From Caballeronia choica (GTDB taxonomy: Bacteria > Pseudomonadota > Gammaproteobacteria > Burkholderiales > Burkholderiaceae): a stretch of 64,000 nt of DNA. Each line of letters starts with the position of its first letter. Position 1 is the first letter of the stretch. The notes below the pieces were generated by a model that was not told the DNA's origin, ran no database searches, and was given only the letters and a program-made list of their open reading frames with translations. Location: positions 41,210-105,209 of the forward strand of contig NZ_FCON02000014.1 of NCBI RefSeq assembly GCF_001544535.1. Reading direction: 5' to 3'. The translations under genes and the position numbers were made by a program. This document shows positions 61,418 through 64,000 of this stretch, piece by piece.

Positions 61418-62115
61418 CATTTGCGCGCCGCATCGCCAGGCGACACCGCCCCGCAAGCGCGAATCACGAGCCGCACGACATCTTCGGTCGCGGCATCGAA
61501 CGCCTTTTGCGTCAGCGCGCGCTTGCCTTTTAGCGCGCGGATCTGCGCGTCGAAGTCCGCGTAGTGCTGGGTCGTCGCCCAGATCATGAACATCAGCGTT
61601 TCGGGGTCGGTCGGTGCAAGCAGTCCACGCGCGATCCAGCCTTCGATCACGATCACGCGCGTTTCGAGCCAGGGCTTCACGCGTTCCTTCAGGATCTCCT
61701 GCATGTGCTCCGCGCCGTGGATGATCTCGCTCGCCCACACTTTCGAGCCGAGCGGCCGGCGCCTCGACAACTCCATCTTCGCGCGCACATAGCCACCGAT
61801 CGCTTCCACCGGATCGTCGCTGCATTCGAACGTATCGGCCGCGCGATGCCAGTCCTCGAACAGGTCTTCGAGCACGCGCCGATAAAGCGCCAGCTTCGTA
61901 GGGAAGTAGTAATGCAGGTTCGCTTTCGGTAAGCCAGCGCGTTCAGCGATCATCGCGGTGCTCGCGCCTTCGAGTCCGCGCTCGGCGAAAACGGCCTCCG
62001 CGCACGCCAGAAGATGCGCTTCGTTCGATTCGCGGATGTGTGCCTTGCGGCGCCGCAAAGGTGCTCGCGCATTGTCGGTTTCCGGATTGTCTGCTGCCGC
62101 TTCGTCGTGTTTCAT
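61417..62115 (-). CDS. RutR-like TetR family transcriptional regulator
   Basis: 232 aa. The N-terminal extension (about 25 residues) is followed by HIRESNEAHLLACAEAVFAERGLEGASTAMIAERAGLPKANLHYYFPTKLALYRRVLEDL, the TetR domain. The KANLHYYFPTKLALY part is the RutR-type recognition helix; RutR binds uracil or thymine and controls pyrimidine use. The C-terminal ligand domain continues VRAKMELSRRRPLGSKVWASEIIHGAEHMQEIL. Divergent from an N-carbamoyl amino acid hydrolase, the usual partner of PydR-type regulators. Confidence 0.85.
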   Translation of the reverse strand: MKHDEAAADNPETDNARAPLRRRKAHIRESNEAHLLACAEAVFAERGLEGASTAMIAERAGLPKANLHYYFPTKLALYRRVLEDLFEDWHRAADTFECSDDPVEAIGGYVRAKMELSRRRPLGSKVWASEIIHGAEHMQEILKERVKPWLETRVIVIEGWIARGLLAPTDPETLMFMIWATTQHYADFDAQIRALKGKRALTQKAFDAATEDVVRLVIRACGAVSPGDAARK

Positions 62116-62274
62116 CGTGTGCCTCGCGCGGTTCGAATGCCGCGCCGTGCCTGGGTCCGTTCACTTCGGCCACTTGCCGCAGCGCTGCGCGGCAGGCAAA
62201 TGGTGCTGTCCAAAAACGCCATGCTGCATCGCAATGGCACGCTTCTCGCTCTGTACGTCCGGACACAAAAGACG
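62116..62274. other. Intergenic part between the TetR gene and its divergent target
   Basis: No gene. A GC-rich inverted stretch lies near 62177-62194, and a half-site TGTCCA at 62207-62212. It presumably contains the promoter of the TetR gene. Confidence 0.4.
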
Positions 62275-62320
62275 TTGATTTGCTCATTTTAATCGGATAC
62301 AACCTGTCCAAGTGGACAGG
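62275..62320 (+). promoter_or_regulatory. Promoter and RutR-like operator for the N-carbamoyl hydrolase gene
   Basis: TTGATT (62275-62280), 17 bp, TACAAC (62298-62303) form the promoter. A perfect palindrome, CCTGTCCA-AG-TGGACAGG (62303-62320), follows the -10 and covers the start point. Its TGTCCA-N2-TGGACA core has the geometry of the E. coli RutR site TTGACCA-N2-TGGTCAA. Confidence 0.72.
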
Positions 62321-62463
62321 ATTCAACAAGCAGGCAGAGGCAGCATCAGGATCATCCCTTAGAAAGAAAAAACGTGCACCGGGTACGTGCGAAGGCGCCC
62401 CACAACGCTACGCGGATGCACCAGTTTCACGTCACTCACATACGATTCAAAGGAGCGAGCCGA

Positions 62464-63732
62464 ATGAACGCGGTAACGGATGCAATCGGAAAGGCTGGAC
62501 TCGATACGTCGATCAAGGTGAACGGCCAGCGCCTGTGGGACAGCCTGATGACGATGGCGAAAATCGGCGCGACGCCGAAAGGCGGCGTCTGCCGTCTTGC
62601 ACTGACCGACCTCGACAAAGAGGGCCGCGATCTCATCGTGAGCTGGGCGAAGGAAGCGGGTTGCACGGTCAACGTCGATCAGATGGGCAACGTGTTCATG
62701 CGCCGCGCGGGACGCAACCCCGACGCGTTGCCGGTCATGACCGGCTCTCATGCGGATTCGCAGCCGACGGGCGGTCGCTTCGACGGCATCTACGGCGTGC
62801 TCGGCGGACTCGAAGTGATCCGCGCGCTCAACGATCACGCGATCGAAACGGAGCATCCGGTCGAAGTCGTGATCTGGACCAACGAGGAAGGCTCGCGCTT
62901 CGCGCCGGCGATGGTGGCGTCGGGCGTATTCGCCGGCGTGTTCACGCTCGACTATGGTCTCTCGCGCAAGGACGTGGACGGCAAGACGATTGGCGAGGAA
63001 CTGAAGCGCATCGGCTATGCGGGCGATGTGCCATGCGGCGGCCGTCAACTGCATGCCGCGTTCGAACTGCATATCGAGCAGGGTCCGATTCTCGAAGCCG
63101 AGAACAAGACGATCGGTGTCGTCACCGACGCGCAAGGCCAGCGCTGGTACGAGATCACGCTGACGGGCCAGGAAGCGCATGCGGGCCCGACGCCGATGCC
63201 GCGTCGCAAGGACGCGTTGCTTGGCGCGTCGCGCGTGGTGGACCTCGTGAACCGCATCGGCCTCGATCATGCGCCGCTCGCTTGCGCGACGGTCGGCATG
63301 ATGCAGGTCCATCCGAATTCGCGCAACGTGATTCCGGGACGCGTGTTCTTCACGGTGGACTTCCGTCATCCCGAGGATGCCGTGCTTGCGCAGATGGACG
63401 CCGCGTTGCGTGAAGGCGTCGCGCGCATCGCGGGTGGCATTGGGCTTGAAACGCAGCTCGAACAGATCTTCTATTACGCGCCCGTCGCGTTCGATGCGGC
63501 TTGTGTGAAGTCCGTGCGTGCTGCGGCTGAACGTTTTGGCTATTCGCATCGCGACATGGTGTCGGGGGCGGGACACGATGCCTGCTACCTGTCGCAAGTC
63601 GCGCCGACGTCGATGGTGTTCGTGCCTTGCGTCGATGGCATCAGTCATAACGAGATCGAGGATGCGTCGCAGGAATGGATCGAAGCAGGGGCGAATGTCT
63701 TGCTGCACGCGATGCTTGAGCGCGCCTCGTGA
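62464..63732 (+). CDS. N-carbamoyl-L-amino acid hydrolase/beta-ureidopropionase family (M20)
   Basis: 422 aa binuclear metallopeptidase-fold enzyme. MTGSHADSQPTGGRFDGIYGVLGGLEVIRAL (His and Asp), WTNEEGSRFAPAMVASGVFAG (Glu), and the dimer loop FELHIEQGPILEAENKTIGVVT plus GQEAHAGPTPMPRRKDAL place it with the Zn-dependent hydrolases that remove a carbamoyl group (beta-ureidopropionase, allantoate or N-carbamoyl amino acid hydrolases). With a RutR-like regulator beside it, pyrimidine or hydantoin breakdown is likeliest. AGGAG lies 8 nt before the ATG. No dihydropyrimidinase is within the window. Confidence 0.9.
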   Translation: MNAVTDAIGKAGLDTSIKVNGQRLWDSLMTMAKIGATPKGGVCRLALTDLDKEGRDLIVSWAKEAGCTVNVDQMGNVFMRRAGRNPDALPVMTGSHADSQPTGGRFDGIYGVLGGLEVIRALNDHAIETEHPVEVVIWTNEEGSRFAPAMVASGVFAGVFTLDYGLSRKDVDGKTIGEELKRIGYAGDVPCGGRQLHAAFELHIEQGPILEAENKTIGVVTDAQGQRWYEITLTGQEAHAGPTPMPRRKDALLGASRVVDLVNRIGLDHAPLACATVGMMQVHPNSRNVIPGRVFFTVDFRHPEDAVLAQMDAALREGVARIAGGIGLETQLEQIFYYAPVAFDAACVKSVRAAAERFGYSHRDMVSGAGHDACYLSQVAPTSMVFVPCVDGISHNEIEDASQEWIEAGANVLLHAMLERAS

Positions 63733-63739
63733 TTTTTGG

Positions 63740-64000
63740 GTCGCTGGCGCTTGGGGGTGAGGTTTACGCCGTTTGATGTTTTTGCGCTCCTGTTGAACTT
63801 GTTTTGGTTTTGGTTTATTTGCTCTGCCCCTGTCCGGGGCGGGACTCACTTTCTTTGCTGCTGCAAAGAAAGTAAGCAAAGAAAGCAGCTTCCCACCGCC
63901 AATCCTTGCCATGCGCCGCTAGACCGTTATGTCGGAGTGGTCCAACCGGGGGAGTGTCGTTAGCGGGGTTTCATCGTTGTTGGCATGTAGAAAAGGCGCG
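63740..64000 (+). repeat. Third copy of the 0.7-kb element arm (cut by window end)
   Basis: Begins GTCGCTGGCGCTTGGGGG, only 8 nt after the hydrolase stop, and matches the right arm's boundary sequence in reverse. It carries the same 74-nt core (63818-63891) and 39-nt block. It runs to the window edge at GTAGAAAAGGCGCG, matching the left arm up to 44958; whether an inverted second arm follows cannot be seen. Confidence 0.88.

Overview
The window is about 64 kb of GC-rich, gene-dense chromosomal DNA. Several traits point to a betaproteobacterium of the Burkholderiaceae, most likely Paraburkholderia or Caballeronia: a five-step hut pathway with hutF/hutG, a liu operon next to a TetR (LiuQ-type) regulator, pcaHG with pcaQ, a small secreted DUF4148 protein, and an intergenic repeat whose spurious translations recur in Burkholderia genomes. 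This placement is inference from gene content. I see no rRNA, tRNA, CRISPR array, transposase or prophage genes.

Layout. 1-9.2 kb: the 3' end of an unidentified gene, a UvrA paralogue, an ABM-domain protein, MarC, a SnoaL-like protein, an FAD monooxygenase, an M14 deacylase, an amino-acid binding protein, and a HigB/HigA-like toxin-antitoxin pair. 9.2-17.5 kb: a DHA2 drug exporter with a divergent TetR gene and a well-placed operator; then LysR, a domain-permuted aconitase, an MFS carrier and a ferritin-like protein. 17.5-23.2 kb: a TetR gene divergent from liuA-liuB-liuD (leucine/isovalerate catabolism), with a TGAGC-N3-GCTCA palindrome near each gene; liuC and liuE are absent here. 23.2-31.9 kb: OmpA-like lipoprotein, AI-2E family protein, potassium channel, DUF2288, pcaHG/pcaQ, a lone receiver domain, PlsC and a prolyl-iminopeptidase-like hydrolase. 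32-36.3 kb: an AT-richer leader followed by a FeeM-like N-acyl amino acid synthase and a large 7TM-PAS-GGDEF-EAL protein. 36.3-45.5 kb: LysE/Lrp, hutU-hutI, small envelope genes, LpxL, LysR and a 0.7-kb palindromic repeat element. 45.5-54.7 kb: an overlapping operon rpiR-iaaA-gsiABCD-dmpA-dppA for importing and cleaving unusual peptides. 54.8-61.4 kb: crcB, a GNAT gene, hutH-hutC-hutD-hutF-hutG and a DUF4148 gene. 61.4-64 kb: a RutR-like TetR divergent from an N-carbamoyl amino acid hydrolase, then a third copy of the repeat.

How it fits together. The window is mainly a nitrogen and carbon scavenging region. HutH, HutU, HutI, HutF and HutG make a complete route from histidine to glutamate and formate. 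The hut genes are split into two units about 15 kb apart, but TGTA-N2-TACA-like HutC sites lie in front of both. The liu genes, pcaHG, the peptide operon and the N-carbamoyl hydrolase each carry their own adjacent regulator.

The most unusual items are the long inverted-repeat element with a dispersed third copy, the FeeM plus c-di-GMP pair, the extended iaaA-gsi operon with two further peptidases, and the permuted aconitase locus.
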